A stretch of 64,000 nucleotides of DNA from Methanococcoides methylutens (GTDB taxonomy: Archaea; Halobacteriota; Methanosarcinia; Methanosarcinales; Methanosarcinaceae): positions 170,700 to 234,699 of the forward strand of contig NZ_JRHO01000013.1 in the NCBI RefSeq assembly GCF_000765475.1, given 5' to 3'. The notes beneath the pieces were generated by a model that saw only the letters and a program-made list of their open reading frames with translations, made no database searches and was not told where the DNA came from. How positions within the stretch are numbered: the first letter of the stretch is position 1; each line of letters begins with the position of its first letter. This document shows positions 19,002 through 29,133 of this stretch, one piece after another. The position numbers and the translations under genes are program-made.

Positions 19002-20930
19002 TTATTCCTTCAGGACCTCACTGATGAACTGACCTTCTCCTACCAGTTCAATAATGTTGCCGAGTCTTTCCTTACCAGGTTTGGTCCGATATTTGACAAA
19101 TGTCTTCCCTACCTTGTCTATCAGAGCTGGGATCTCCTCTTTTGTGGAAAATGCCTTCAGGAGAACACCATTTGTTGGCCTTCTTGCATCGTTCCCGCCG
19201 ATCCATACAGAATAACCTCTCTCGTCTTCAACAGCTGCTTCATGCGGGCATCCTCTGACACACCATCCACAGTTAATGCAGAGATCCCTGTCGATAACAG
19301 CCTTCCCTGAGATCACAGATATAGCATTCAGTTTGCACAATTCACTGCATCTTCCACACCCGGTACATTTCTCCGTATCGACCTTCGGACGGAGCTGGCC
19401 TACAATACCTATGTCATTGCTCTCTGCTCTGACACAGCTGTTCGGACATCCGGCCACACCGACCTTCATCTTGTGCGGAGTGAGCTTCTGGGCAAACTGC
19501 ATTGTGAGCTCATTTGCAAGATCCTTGGTGGTAACAAGCCCCTCTGGACAGTAATCCATTCCCGGACAGGCGTTAGCATAGCCCATTCCAATGGTCTTGA
19601 GCCCACTACCGTAAACATCGGCCATCAGGCCATCGACATTTTCACCTTTGACACCCTGGATCTCAACGCTCTTCCTTGTGGTAAGCTCAAGGCTGCCGTC
19701 ACCGTACTTCTCTGCAAGTTCAGCAACCCTGGCAATGTAATCGTGCTGTACGATGCCGGAGTTGGTTTTGATCTTCACGAAATTCGTTCCATTAGCCTCT
19801 GGTCTTACACCCGGATAGTCGCGTACCCAATAGAAGTTGACTTTCTTTCCATCATCAAGACGCTTACCAAGCTCTTTATTGAACTTTCTCATCTTGATAG
19901 CTGCAAAGTCCTCAAGCATGCTGATATCAACATCATCGATGGTCTCGATGTAACCAGCTTTTTCTGCTGCTTCAAGAAGTGCCAGTCCCTTATCATTGCG
20001 GGCGATCAAAGTTGTCCAGCCGGTGGATGAACCCACATGTCCTGCTGATATGTCTGCAACTTTTGAAACCGCATCCCTGCAGATACGACATCCATCCCAT
20101 ACACAGTTAGCGATATCCTTCAGTGAGATCTCAATTTCCCCGTCATCGGTAGTAACGATCATCTCATCGAGCCTGATGGCATATTTCCGTATCTTGTCCA
20201 GGTCGATCCCTATGCTTTTCATGTATTCGGATAACTTGCCATAGTCAAAGTTCTCCATGCAGAACAGGCCGATTGTGTAGGGTATATTTGGGATCTCAGC
20301 CTTTTCACCATTAATTCCGACTTCCGGTGGATGAACGTTCAGGCCTGTGAAGAACTGTGTTCTTCTGGTTCCGTACGTCTGGCACGGAACACCCACCATT
20401 GCGACATTTTTAAATTCAGCATCATTCTGGCGAAGTGCAGCCATCACGGGAACTGCGGAATATTTGGCACCCTGGGTATCCATCAGTTCTTCTTTGCTTG
20501 TAACGACACAGGAATCCGGTTTTGTAAAACCTGCAGTTGTAACAGCGCCATCAATGAGACCATTGTCAAAACAATATCCAAGAAGAGCGGTCACTGCTCC
20601 GCCATCCTGTCCTTTTTCAGCTATTGAAGTATCTGTAGCCCTTGCTGAAACGATCTTCTGGTATTGGCCGATAGCTGATGGAGGCAGTGATTTAAAATTG
20701 AACACGTTCATGGAGATACGGGCTGCATCTGTCATGACACGCTGGCAAACATCCTTGCATGCTCCTTCTCCGTTCCTGTAGCATTCTTCCTTTAACTTTG
20801 GTCCATTCTCATCGAATTCGATGATCTCGTAAGGGCAAACCGCAGCGCAGGCACCGCATAAGGTGCACATTCCTGTATCAACTACTGAATCTTTTAAGAA
20901 CCATGTGTATTCTTCTGACATTGGTCTCAT
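19002..20930 (-). CDS. fsr: F420-dependent sulfite reductase homologue
   Basis: 642 residues, about the length of methanogen Fsr. N terminus: ferredoxin motif CTLCGACAAVCP (about 21-32), then an F420-binding FrhB/FpoF-like half (about 90-370, with DGGAVTALLGYC and VGVPCQTYGTRR). C-terminal half is a siroheme sulfite reductase: TTRKSVEIQGVK, then CPGMDYC and CPNSC, the Cx5C/Cx3C ligands of the siroheme-[4Fe-4S], with a 2x[4Fe-4S] ferredoxin insert (CTGCGRCSELC, CINCGWCVRGC). Known Fsr reduces sulfite with F420H2. Homologues in Methanosarcinales are less well characterised, so sulfite detoxification or assimilation is inferred. An in-frame ATG at 20921 is an alternative start. Confidence 0.87.
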   Translation of the reverse strand: MRPMSEEYTWFLKDSVVDTGMCTLCGACAAVCPYEIIEFDENGPKLKEECYRNGEGACKDVCQRVMTDAARISMNVFNFKSLPPSAIGQYQKIVSARATDTSIAEKGQDGGAVTALLGYCFDNGLIDGAVTTAGFTKPDSCVVTSKEELMDTQGAKYSAVPVMAALRQNDAEFKNVAMVGVPCQTYGTRRTQFFTGLNVHPPEVGINGEKAEIPNIPYTIGLFCMENFDYGKLSEYMKSIGIDLDKIRKYAIRLDEMIVTTDDGEIEISLKDIANCVWDGCRICRDAVSKVADISAGHVGSSTGWTTLIARNDKGLALLEAAEKAGYIETIDDVDISMLEDFAAIKMRKFNKELGKRLDDGKKVNFYWVRDYPGVRPEANGTNFVKIKTNSGIVQHDYIARVAELAEKYGDGSLELTTRKSVEIQGVKGENVDGLMADVYGSGLKTIGMGYANACPGMDYCPEGLVTTKDLANELTMQFAQKLTPHKMKVGVAGCPNSCVRAESNDIGIVGQLRPKVDTEKCTGCGRCSELCKLNAISVISGKAVIDRDLCINCGWCVRGCPHEAAVEDERGYSVWIGGNDARRPTNGVLLKAFSTKEEIPALIDKVGKTFVKYRTKPGKERLGNIIELVGEGQFISEVLKE

Positions 20931-21001
20931 CTCGTTTTAGTTTTTATTATCTTTTTATGTGTTAATTTTTTTAATCAATCAATTTTCTTTATTTTCGTGC
21001 A

Positions 21002-21466
21002 TTAGCGGTTTATTCCACCACCCCTTCCGGCTCCACCGCCACCTCCCATGCCCCTGCCAGAGCCACCGGACCTGCCACGTCCACCCATTCCCCGACCGGG
21101 TGCAGCCATTGAAGCATGTGCCTCTGCGGTAGGGGCAGATACTTCATGCAATTTACCTTCCTTGTATTGTTGGATCGCATCTGCAACTGATCCACTGGCT
21201 CCTTCCATTACTTTAATTTTAGCTGCGGAAAGGATCGGGAAAGCGTTAGGACCGACTTTGCCGGTAAGCAGAACAGTGATCCCTTTGTCAGAAATGTTCT
21301 GGGCAGCCTGTATACCTGCTCCGCCAGATGCAGAAGCTGCTTCATTGTCAAATGCTCTGAATTCCATCGTGTCTGGATCAACGACCACAAAGTAAGGGCA
21401 CCTTCCAAAACGTGAATCCATTGCTGCACTAATATCTTTATCTGTAGCTGTTACGCATATCTTCAT
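21002..21466 (-). CDS. NifX/NifB-C-like iron-sulfur cofactor-binding protein
   Basis: 154 residues. About 1-108 is a dinitrogenase cofactor-biosynthesis fold: MKICVTATDKDISAAMDSRFGRC, a GGAGIQAAQ loop and TGKVGPNAF. A tail of about 45 residues is almost only Gly, Arg, Ser and Met (GRGMGG repeats). First gene of the leftward Fsr-CDF-MinD set, supporting a role in carrying or sensing Fe-S clusters. Confidence 0.85.
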   Translation of the reverse strand: MKICVTATDKDISAAMDSRFGRCPYFVVVDPDTMEFRAFDNEAASASGGAGIQAAQNISDKGITVLLTGKVGPNAFPILSAAKIKVMEGASGSVADAIQQYKEGKLHEVSAPTAEAHASMAAPGRGMGGRGRSGGSGRGMGGGGGAGRGGGINR

Positions 21467-21644
21467 ATTACTTCCTCGTTTACAATTTATTTCTTTATTG
21501 TATATGACACAAATGAGAGTAAATATATAAACATTACGGAAACAACTATATATTTATACACCTATGAGAGATTATACTCTGTTAAATGATAAGAGGTAAA
21601 TGAAATTTTATCCTTGATAACAGTAAAAATTTAGAGGTACTAAC

Positions 21645-22346
21645 ATGGATTATGCAAAAATGAGTGAGAAACTTATTGAGGCACTGGAACTTAATGGGAA
21701 ACCAGTGGCAATATCATTGTTAAAGAGAGAAAAGGATATTCCTGAAGGTCTGGTAAAGATCGAAGCACCAAGAAGATATTGCCAGATGCTTCAGGATGCC
21801 AGGTTCGATGACAAGGTAACTTTTGCTACCATGGATGAGCATGCCTGTAAAGGTGGCGCTGCAGCCATCGGTCTACAGGACTATCCTGACAAGATCAAAA
21901 GCGGAGAACTGTATTTTGATAAGCTTGGAAAAGAGATCTCCCTGAGTGTCGCTAAGCGTGTTGTAGACAACATGCCAAGGCCTGCTCCCGGTTCAACTGT
22001 TGCAACGGTCGTTGCTCCACTGGACAGCACACCAACAGAACCTGATGTTATCATTGTGATCGGAAACACCCTTGTAGCCAGAAGGATCGCACATTCCGTG
22101 ATCTACAGGCGCGGTGGCCGTATGACTGCAAACTTTGCAGGTATCCAGTCCACATGTGCTGATGCTACCGGTTCACCTTACACCACCGGGGAAGTTAACA
22201 TCTCTATTGGCTGTGACGGTGCTGCCAAGAATGCAGGACTCAAGGACGATGAGATGGTTGTAGGTATTCCTGCAGAACAGCTTGAGGACATCACAGGCAT
22301 TCTGGAAATGAAAGCAGGTGCCTGGAACGATTGGATGAGATCTTAA
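21645..22346 (+). CDS. DUF169 family protein (first of tandem pair)
   Basis: 233 residues. Features shared with its neighbour: KPVAISLL, the RRYCQML and CKGGAAAIGL cysteine motifs, then GRMTANFAGIQSTCADAT. Function of this archaeal/anaerobe family is not known; conserved cysteines suggest metal or cluster binding (inference). GAGGT lies before the ATG and a TATA-like element (TATATATTTATA) near 21548. Confidence 0.85.
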   Translation: MDYAKMSEKLIEALELNGKPVAISLLKREKDIPEGLVKIEAPRRYCQMLQDARFDDKVTFATMDEHACKGGAAAIGLQDYPDKIKSGELYFDKLGKEISLSVAKRVVDNMPRPAPGSTVATVVAPLDSTPTEPDVIIVIGNTLVARRIAHSVIYRRGGRMTANFAGIQSTCADATGSPYTTGEVNISIGCDGAAKNAGLKDDEMVVGIPAEQLEDITGILEMKAGAWNDWMRS

Positions 22347-22440
22347 ACGATCTCTTATCCTACCACTTTTCTTTTCTACTAATTTTGAATTATCAGGTAG
22401 CATAAAATAGCTACCAATTTTTTCTGAAATAATCAATAGT

Positions 22441-22455
22441 AAAGCTTATATAAAA
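22441..22455 (+). promoter_or_regulatory. TATA/BRE promoter element for the second DUF169 gene
   Basis: AAAGCTTATATAAAA is a strong archaeal BRE-TATA match. Transcription would begin near 22475, leaving a leader of about 90 bases before the ATG at 22566 or 22575. Confidence 0.5.
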
Positions 22456-22565
22456 CTAGTTGTGTACACTTATAACACAACCGAAACAAACCGTCGTAAG
22501 CAGTAACAACAACACTGCTAAGAAAAAGTAATAAATTAATCCGTTTATATTTTACATAAAACAGA

Positions 22566-23258
22566 GTGATCAATATGGACATCAAGGAAATAAATGAATT
22601 TGGAAAGCAGCTAACCGAAATACTGAACCTTAAAACAAAACCAGTTGCAGTATCACTTATTCCTGAAGGTCATGATATACCTGAAGGTATCGAAAGAATA
22701 GACGAGACCACAAGACACTGCCAGATGGTGGACACTGTCAGAAAGACCGGAAAGCAATTCTATTCCTTAGCAGATGACCAGATGTGCAAGGGTGGGTCTT
22801 CTGTAATGGGCTTGCAGGAAATGCCACACAAGCTGGCTATCGGTGACACCTACTATAACCTCAAGCGTTTCAGCACCATCAATGCAGCAAGACGTACCAT
22901 GGAAAAGGTAACAAAGGTAGAAGCAGGAACCACAAAAGCAGTCGTATACGGACCACTTGAAACAGCTACTTTCAAGCCTGATGTAGTTGTTATCGTAACC
23001 TCGCCAAAACAGGTCATGCAGCTTTCCCAGGCATTGATCTACAAGTTTGGTGGCAGAGTAGAAGCAAGCTTTGCAGGTATCCAGAGTGTCTGTGCAGACG
23101 GCGTTGCTCTTCCATACAAGGAAGGTAAGATCAGCGTAACTGTCGGATGCGGAGGAAGCAGGAAATTCGCAAACATCGCAGACGATGAGCTTATCATCGG
23201 AATCCCTGTTGAAAGGCTCCACGACCTTGTGGAAGCTGTGAATGAGATGTTCGCCTGA
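22566..23258 (+). CDS. DUF169 family protein (second of tandem pair)
   Basis: 230 residues, paralogue of the gene upstream: KPVAVSLIPEG, RHCQMV, MCKGGSSVMGL, and GRVEASFAGIQSVCADGV. An ATG at 22575 (MDIKEINEFG) is an alternative start. Separate promoter and 219-base gap suggest independent regulation of the two copies. Confidence 0.85.
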   Translation: MINMDIKEINEFGKQLTEILNLKTKPVAVSLIPEGHDIPEGIERIDETTRHCQMVDTVRKTGKQFYSLADDQMCKGGSSVMGLQEMPHKLAIGDTYYNLKRFSTINAARRTMEKVTKVEAGTTKAVVYGPLETATFKPDVVVIVTSPKQVMQLSQALIYKFGGRVEASFAGIQSVCADGVALPYKEGKISVTVGCGGSRKFANIADDELIIGIPVERLHDLVEAVNEMFA

Positions 23259-23384
23259 ACATCTCTTTCTTACATCTTTTTCTTAAATTTAAGTTCAACT
23301 TTTTTTAAAATCCATTTCCATATTAAATATACTCAATCTTTCATACACTTTTTATTGAATATATTCAACAATCGGTTCTTTCGA

Positions 23385-26216
23385 TCACATGCCATCGCGA
23401 GCATACAGAGCATTATCAGCTTCCCTTAATTTATCCCTCATCTGTTTTGTTCCGGCATCATCCGGTTTTATCCTGAGGGCTTCATTGTATGCCTCAATTG
23501 CACCAACACGATCCCCAAGCAGTCTCAAAGCTGTACCCTTGTTCTTCCAGACCACATGACTTTTTCCATAACCAAGGTCCAAAAGCCTGTTAAAGCATTG
23601 CAATGCCAGCGTATGCTTCCCCATCATAATGTATGTGACACCTTTGTTCGAAAGTGCTGAACTATTATCCGGATCCAGTTGTAAGGCTCTGTCAAAGCAA
23701 TCACATGCCTTTTTGTGATCCTTCTCATCCCTGCCGGCAGCGATCCCCATTTTAACCCACTCGGCAGCTGATCCTGATCCCTGACGCTTAAGCTTTCTTC
23801 TTGCCCTGTTCAATGCATCAGCGGCATCATTCTGATCCTTCTTCTCGTGCTGCCTGTTCAAAGCAGGAGATCCTGACCTCTGCTTTGAGATCTCAGACAG
23901 GTACTTCCTCTTCGGGATGTATTCAGGTTTGCCAAGCATCTTCCTGAGGATCATGATTGCTGCATCCTTATCCAGAGGATTGTTGTTATTACCACACTTA
24001 GGGGACTGGATACAGCTTGGGCATCCATCCTTGCAGGGACAGCTCTCTATAGCTTTCAGTGTAACCTCGAGCATTTCGACAATCCTGCCATAGCCGGCTT
24101 CTGCATACCCGACACCTCCTGCATGACCATCATAGACGAAGATCCCGCTCTTCTTGTTCAGGTCAGTATGTTCAGGAGTTGAAACCCCGCCCACATCGTT
24201 CCTGTCAGCAAGAAGGTGAAGCGGATACATTGCTATGATCGCATGCTCGATGGCATGGATGCCGCCATTGAAATCCCTTTCATACTTTTCCACCAGATCG
24301 GCAAGGTATTCAGGAAGCTCAAGCCAGAGGGCTTCGGTCTCAAGACTGAACTTTGGCATAGTGAGGGAAAATTGTCCAAGCTCCTCATCAGTACGCTGCA
24401 TGAACCTCTTGAAGCCGGTGACCTGTTGGGTGACGTCAACATCACCAAAGCCAACAGTGACACCATCACAGGTCTGAAGAGGCTTTGTATCGATCACATC
24501 CACTATCTGTATGTCTGAAGCCACCTGTGACCTTGTGTAATAGCCATCCTTTGCTTTCTCCACCCGGATGATCTGTTTCTCATGGTCAAGTTCAGTAACA
24601 GAATAAGGAGTGCCTTTGTTGATGTAGACAGCACCCTTGAAAGCCTCCCTATATGCCCTTAGCCTGCCAATGTCCTTTTCCAGGGGAGCACGGCTTCCTT
24701 TCTCAAAGATAGTGTAGCCATCGCCATCAATTCCCCTGATGGACACACGCATGTGAGCCTTGCCGTCAGTACAAAGTTTTTCGGTTTCACCCTCAAGCAA
24801 TCCTTCTTCTTCAAGTACTGCCATTATCTCGGCAAAATCACTACCGAAATACTTCTCATCCTCCGGCCTTAATGCCAGTTCTCTTGCTGCACACAGCAGA
24901 TGGCCGGCCTGAATATAGCGATTAGAAACGTTGATAACCGCCTCTTCACATTCTTTCTTGAAAAGGTCAGTCGGATTTCTCATATAATACTGGTCAAGTG
25001 CATTGGAATCAGCCACAAGGGCAACGACACTCTCCTGACTTCCACGTCCTGCTCGTCCGGATTGCTGCCTGGCACTCATGATGGTCCCCGGAAAACCATC
25101 CATTATACAGGCATCCAGACCTCCGATATCAATACCAAGTTCGAGAGCCATAGTAGAAATGACACCTGCAACATTCCCACTTGAGAGTCCCTTCTCTATC
25201 GCTTCACGTTCATTCCCATGATAGCCACCCCTGTAAGGACTGATGATCTTTTGCTCCCCCCTCTGCTCAAGTCTGTTCTTTGCTTCTACATACATCCTTT
25301 CGACTTTTTGTCTTGATCTTGCAAACACAATGGTCTGCAGGTCATTCTGCACAAAGGTGGTGAACAGGCCGACGGTCTCACCAAAACTTGCTTTCCGGAG
25401 AGTGAAATTGCTGGAGCGTGAACGAGTATAAAGAGGAGGATTCCAGAAAATGAACTTCTGCATTCCACTGCCAGAACCATCCTTATTGACCAGTGTTACA
25501 TCTTTACCTATCAAAGCAGATGTATGTTCTTCCGGATTGCCAATGGTAGCTGTACAGCAGATGTACTGCGGGTTAGATCCGTAATGATCACAAACACGAT
25601 TAAGCCTCCGAAGCAGGTTTGCCATATTGCTTCCCATGACACCGCTGTAGGAATGGCTCTCATCAAGAACGATGAACTTCAGGTTAGAGAGGAATTTCTT
25701 CCACTGGTGTTTCCATTGCAGGAAGCTCAAATGGAGCATTTCCGGATTTGTAAAAAGTATTCTGGGATTGCCATATTTTACCGCGGATTTTTCCTCAGAG
25801 GACATGGTACCGATGAACTTGTTGATGTTCATCTCGATGCCCATGAGATCACGGAAATTCTTAAATGTATCAAGCTGGTCATTGACCAGTGCGTTCAAAG
25901 GTGAAATATAAAGGGCAGTTGCATTGGGATCTTCCATCAATGTCTCGAAGATAGGAAGCATATAGCACAGGGATTTACCACTTGCTGTACTGGTGGAGAG
26001 AACAAGGTCCTCACCTCTTTTAGCTGTCTCGATGGCCTCTGCCTGATGAGTGTAAAGCTTCTCAATGCCCATTTCGCTGAGAGCATACGTTATCAACGGT
26101 TTCAGTAAAACCTCACCGTATTCCGGCTCTTTTGAAGGAATGGTCTCAACATGAACCATCTGGCCTTCATACCTGCGCGAGGAACGGATAACATTTATAA
26201 GGTGAGGGACATCCAT
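23385..26216 (-). CDS. MrfA/Hrq1-like superfamily 2 helicase with C-terminal TPR domain
   Basis: 943 residues. DEAD/DEAH-type helicase: motif I STASGKSLCY, motif II DESH, motif III CTAT, motif VI QQSGRAGRG. Then a DUF1998 domain with a four-cysteine site (CPCKDGCPSCIQSPKC, about 720-735), as in Hrq1/MrfA DNA-repair helicases. Residues about 815-930 add three tetratricopeptide repeats (KACDCFDRALQLDPDN, HTLALQCFNRLLDLG, GAIEAYNEALRIKPDD). The TPR tail is not part of the core family and suggests a protein partner. Stands alone. Confidence 0.88.
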   Translation of the reverse strand: MDVPHLINVIRSSRRYEGQMVHVETIPSKEPEYGEVLLKPLITYALSEMGIEKLYTHQAEAIETAKRGEDLVLSTSTASGKSLCYMLPIFETLMEDPNATALYISPLNALVNDQLDTFKNFRDLMGIEMNINKFIGTMSSEEKSAVKYGNPRILFTNPEMLHLSFLQWKHQWKKFLSNLKFIVLDESHSYSGVMGSNMANLLRRLNRVCDHYGSNPQYICCTATIGNPEEHTSALIGKDVTLVNKDGSGSGMQKFIFWNPPLYTRSRSSNFTLRKASFGETVGLFTTFVQNDLQTIVFARSRQKVERMYVEAKNRLEQRGEQKIISPYRGGYHGNEREAIEKGLSSGNVAGVISTMALELGIDIGGLDACIMDGFPGTIMSARQQSGRAGRGSQESVVALVADSNALDQYYMRNPTDLFKKECEEAVINVSNRYIQAGHLLCAARELALRPEDEKYFGSDFAEIMAVLEEEGLLEGETEKLCTDGKAHMRVSIRGIDGDGYTIFEKGSRAPLEKDIGRLRAYREAFKGAVYINKGTPYSVTELDHEKQIIRVEKAKDGYYTRSQVASDIQIVDVIDTKPLQTCDGVTVGFGDVDVTQQVTGFKRFMQRTDEELGQFSLTMPKFSLETEALWLELPEYLADLVEKYERDFNGGIHAIEHAIIAMYPLHLLADRNDVGGVSTPEHTDLNKKSGIFVYDGHAGGVGYAEAGYGRIVEMLEVTLKAIESCPCKDGCPSCIQSPKCGNNNNPLDKDAAIMILRKMLGKPEYIPKRKYLSEISKQRSGSPALNRQHEKKDQNDAADALNRARRKLKRQGSGSAAEWVKMGIAAGRDEKDHKKACDCFDRALQLDPDNSSALSNKGVTYIMMGKHTLALQCFNRLLDLGYGKSHVVWKNKGTALRLLGDRVGAIEAYNEALRIKPDDAGTKQMRDKLREADNALYARDGM

Positions 26217-26484
26217 TGTAGTGCAACTCCGTCATCCATAACAGAATTGATGATACTTAAAATAGTGCGAAATGAATTTGTTTGAGTATTGAGGAAGAAG
26301 ATAATTAAAAGGTAATATATAAACCAATCAAAATGTAAACAGATTGGATGAATTAATTGTATATTGCGCATAATACATGCATCATATACCATTTATAGTA
26401 TACTTCATGTCATATATCCTGAAAGTGGATAATTATCCGTAATAAGTGATAAATAAAAAAGAATGAAAAAGGACCAATCTGTAA

Positions 26485-27708
26485 TCAGATCGCATCCTTT
26501 CCGATCTGTGCGATCGTTTTGTCAATATCTTCTGCAAGCTCTTCAGGAAGGCCGGTTATGCCCACATCAAGGAAACCACGAACGATCATTCCTACAGAAT
26601 CTTCTTCGGAAAGTCCACGTGCCATCAGGTATTCGACCTGTTCTTTTGCAATCCTTCCGACTGCAGCTTCGTGTGTAAGCTCCACATCATCCACATTTGC
26701 TTCCAGTATTGGAATTGCACGCTGTGTACCTTTGTTGTTAAGTACAAGTCCATGGCATTCCAGATGACCTTTTGAATGCGGTTCGTTTGCAACCATCTCT
26801 CCCCTGGCAGTGATCTTACCACCTGTAGTGATAGTTCTTGAAACAAGCTCTGCCTTTGTATTTGGAGCATTGAAAATTACCCTGCTTCCAAGATCAAGTT
26901 CTGAACCGGGGTGTGCAACAGCAATAGTATGGAACCTCGCAAAAGCACCTTCTCCGTCCAGGATGGCAGTTGGATAGGACTGAATTGACTTCACAGGCTT
27001 TAGCAGGATATAGTTGTTAACAAACGTTGCACCTTCTTCGAGATGGATAGCAGTCCTTGGGCGCACGCCTATATCTTCGGCCCAGTTGTGTATCATTGTG
27101 AAGTTAAGGACACCGCCTTTCTTGACGTATATCTCTGAAATACCAAGGTGCATTGCCCTTTCCACGCCTTTCTTGGTAGTACAGCCTGTAATGACATCAA
27201 GCTGTGCATCTTCCTCTACAATAAGGATGTTGTGAACGGTCTGTGTCGCGTCTTTATGACCCGTTACAAGACAGGTCTGTACTGGCATAGAGCTTTTCTT
27301 ACCTGCAGGTGCACGAATGAAATAACCATTAGCATTCTCAAGATAGCTTTTTGCAGTGTACTTGTCAGCATCCACAGGAACAAGCTTCCATGAATATTCC
27401 TCCAGCCAGTCATGTTTCTCCATTGCTTCATGCAGTGACATCAGTTCAATGTCAGGATCATTGATCGAAGAATGGGATATTGCATTGTCCAGCATCAGGA
27501 AACTGCCTGAACGGTCTTTCTCATCAGGGAGAACACCTACATTGAGAAGTGTTTTCTTAAACTCACTATCGAGGTCCTCAAGATCTTCAGTTAGAGGTAC
27601 TTCCTTTGTACCGACCTCGAATTCGTTGAGATCGAAGTCCTCTCCATACATTGCAATCTTTGCTATGGCTTTTTCAGCCTTTTCCTTTAAAGCTGTCCCC
27701 GTTTGCAT
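26485..27708 (-). CDS. sufB: SufB/SufD-family Fe-S assembly scaffold
   Basis: 407 residues with the SufBD beta-helix core (about 180-370: VNNYILLKPVKSIQSYPTAILDGEGAFARF, ISRTITTGG-like, ELTHEAAVGRIAKEQVEYLMARGLSEED near the end). With SufC it builds [4Fe-4S] clusters from iron and sulfide; SufBC is the minimal archaeal system. Its start overlaps the end of sufC by 22 bases, so it is co-translated. No sufD, sufS or sufU is present here. Confidence 0.9.
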   Translation of the reverse strand: MQTGTALKEKAEKAIAKIAMYGEDFDLNEFEVGTKEVPLTEDLEDLDSEFKKTLLNVGVLPDEKDRSGSFLMLDNAISHSSINDPDIELMSLHEAMEKHDWLEEYSWKLVPVDADKYTAKSYLENANGYFIRAPAGKKSSMPVQTCLVTGHKDATQTVHNILIVEEDAQLDVITGCTTKKGVERAMHLGISEIYVKKGGVLNFTMIHNWAEDIGVRPRTAIHLEEGATFVNNYILLKPVKSIQSYPTAILDGEGAFARFHTIAVAHPGSELDLGSRVIFNAPNTKAELVSRTITTGGKITARGEMVANEPHSKGHLECHGLVLNNKGTQRAIPILEANVDDVELTHEAAVGRIAKEQVEYLMARGLSEEDSVGMIVRGFLDVGITGLPEELAEDIDKTIAQIGKDAI

Positions 27709-28436
27709 TTAATGCACTCTCCATATCCCTGACTCTTTATTTCCTTAAGCATCTCACGTGGATGACCTTTGCACACAACAGCACCATTGCAAAGTATGTA
27801 GCCCATATCCGGCTCAACATAGTCCAATACCTGACCGGTATGTGTTATGATAAGTGCGGAATTTCCCCTTCTGTTATGGTCAACAAAACAGTTTGACCTG
27901 CTTTTCAGAAGTTCATCTATGGTCTTGCCTATTTCTTCGATGCTTACAAGGTCAACACCGGACTCCGGCTCATCGAGCAGATACATGCATGGGTTTTGTG
28001 CTGATAATTGTAATAATTCAGACCTCTTGATCTCTCCACCAGAAAAGCCAACATTGACGTCTCTTTCCATGAAACGCTCCATATCAAGCTTCTTTGCGAC
28101 TGCTTCAGTGTCGAGACTATTGTCCGTTGATATTGCACTCACGAGTGTCTCGAGCTTAACACCTGTCATGTTAGGTGGTCTCTGGGTCATGATACCCAAT
28201 CCTCGTTTTGCTCTTTCATCAACTGAAAGGTTAGTTATGTCCTCACCTTTGAATATTATCTGCCCACTAACAATATTGTAACCGCTAAATCCCATAAGCG
28301 TCATGAGAAGTGCGGATTTACCAGCTCCGTTGGGGCCGAAAAGAACAGTGGTGCTACCCTGCTCTACTTTGAGATTGACTTTGTTCAGGATAGTCCTGCC
28401 ACCAATCTCAACTACCAGATCTTTTACCTCGAGCAT
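27687..28436 (-). CDS. sufC: SufC ATPase of the SUF Fe-S assembly complex
   Basis: 249 residues of an ABC-type ATPase: Walker A FGPNGAGKSAL, Q-loop MTQRPPNMTG, signature FSGGEIKRSELLQL, Walker B MYLLDEPESGVDL, then the H-loop ITH. The FSGGE/KRSE signature is characteristic of SufC. First gene of the sufC-sufB pair. Confidence 0.93.
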   Translation of the reverse strand: MLEVKDLVVEIGGRTILNKVNLKVEQGSTTVLFGPNGAGKSALLMTLMGFSGYNIVSGQIIFKGEDITNLSVDERAKRGLGIMTQRPPNMTGVKLETLVSAISTDNSLDTEAVAKKLDMERFMERDVNVGFSGGEIKRSELLQLSAQNPCMYLLDEPESGVDLVSIEEIGKTIDELLKSRSNCFVDHNRRGNSALIITHTGQVLDYVEPDMGYILCNGAVVCKGHPREMLKEIKSQGYGECIKCKRGQL

Positions 28437-28699
28437 GTTTCCTCCAATTTTTTGAAGAGATATTAATTACCTATGAATTTAACACAAAAATTACAGATCA
28501 AATCTAACTAGTTACTAATCACTGAGAATCTGTAGCATTCCATAGCATTTTTCAAATCAGAACATGAGTATCTGTTACTTAGTTCTATCGACAAAAATGT
28601 TCAGGCCGTTAGTCTAATGGACATTGCTGATAAGCTTTTGTGTTTGAGTTAACGGCGTGAAATGGGGATTGATTGGATATATAACTTATCTTTAGAAAA
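28437..28699. other. Non-coding stretch upstream of sufC
   Basis: Short AT-rich leader region containing GTTAACGGCG (28648-28657), the complement of half the nadA palindrome, and a TATA-like GATATATAAC (28676-28685). No convincing open frame. Confidence 0.5.
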
Positions 28700-28760
28700 T
28701 GAGGATGAAGTCCGGCAAAGTAACTTCTAGCTCCGAAAGATAATCTCGGAGGTTTTTTGA
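28700..28760 (+). ncRNA. Candidate small RNA with two hairpins and T-tract
   Basis: A TATA-like box (28676-28685) lies about 25 bases before 28702. Then come a hairpin GAAGT/ACTTC (28707-28711 with 28723-28727), a second stem CTCCGA/TCGGAG (28731-28736 with 28746-28751), and a run of six T (28753-28758). A promoter, compact fold and terminator within about 85 bases, with no ORF, suggest an independent short transcript. No known family is recognised. Confidence 0.4.
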
Positions 28761-29133
28761 AACTATATATGTGAAACTCTAATTTTAAGCTGAAAATGAG
28801 TAAAAATGCTTAGACTATTGCCATTTCTTCAACAGACTTTATATGCATTGAGTTTGTTTAATATCATAAACAAATATGCTTATGGTTTGTTATTAAAAAA
28901 ATTAGTTCCACTTTTTTGAATGATAAATTATATTGATCATATTTGGCTAATCTTCCAACAAATAATATCAGTGAAACTTTCCGGAATTGAATCCCATTAA
29001 GTGTGCAGGTGATTTGTAACAATTCACAGATTTCACATTATTTGTTTATAGAATAGGGCAGAATGTTATACATACATTCTAATTATCTACATACTAACAA
29101 CGAGGAATTAATCTGGCTAATTATAGAAGCAAT

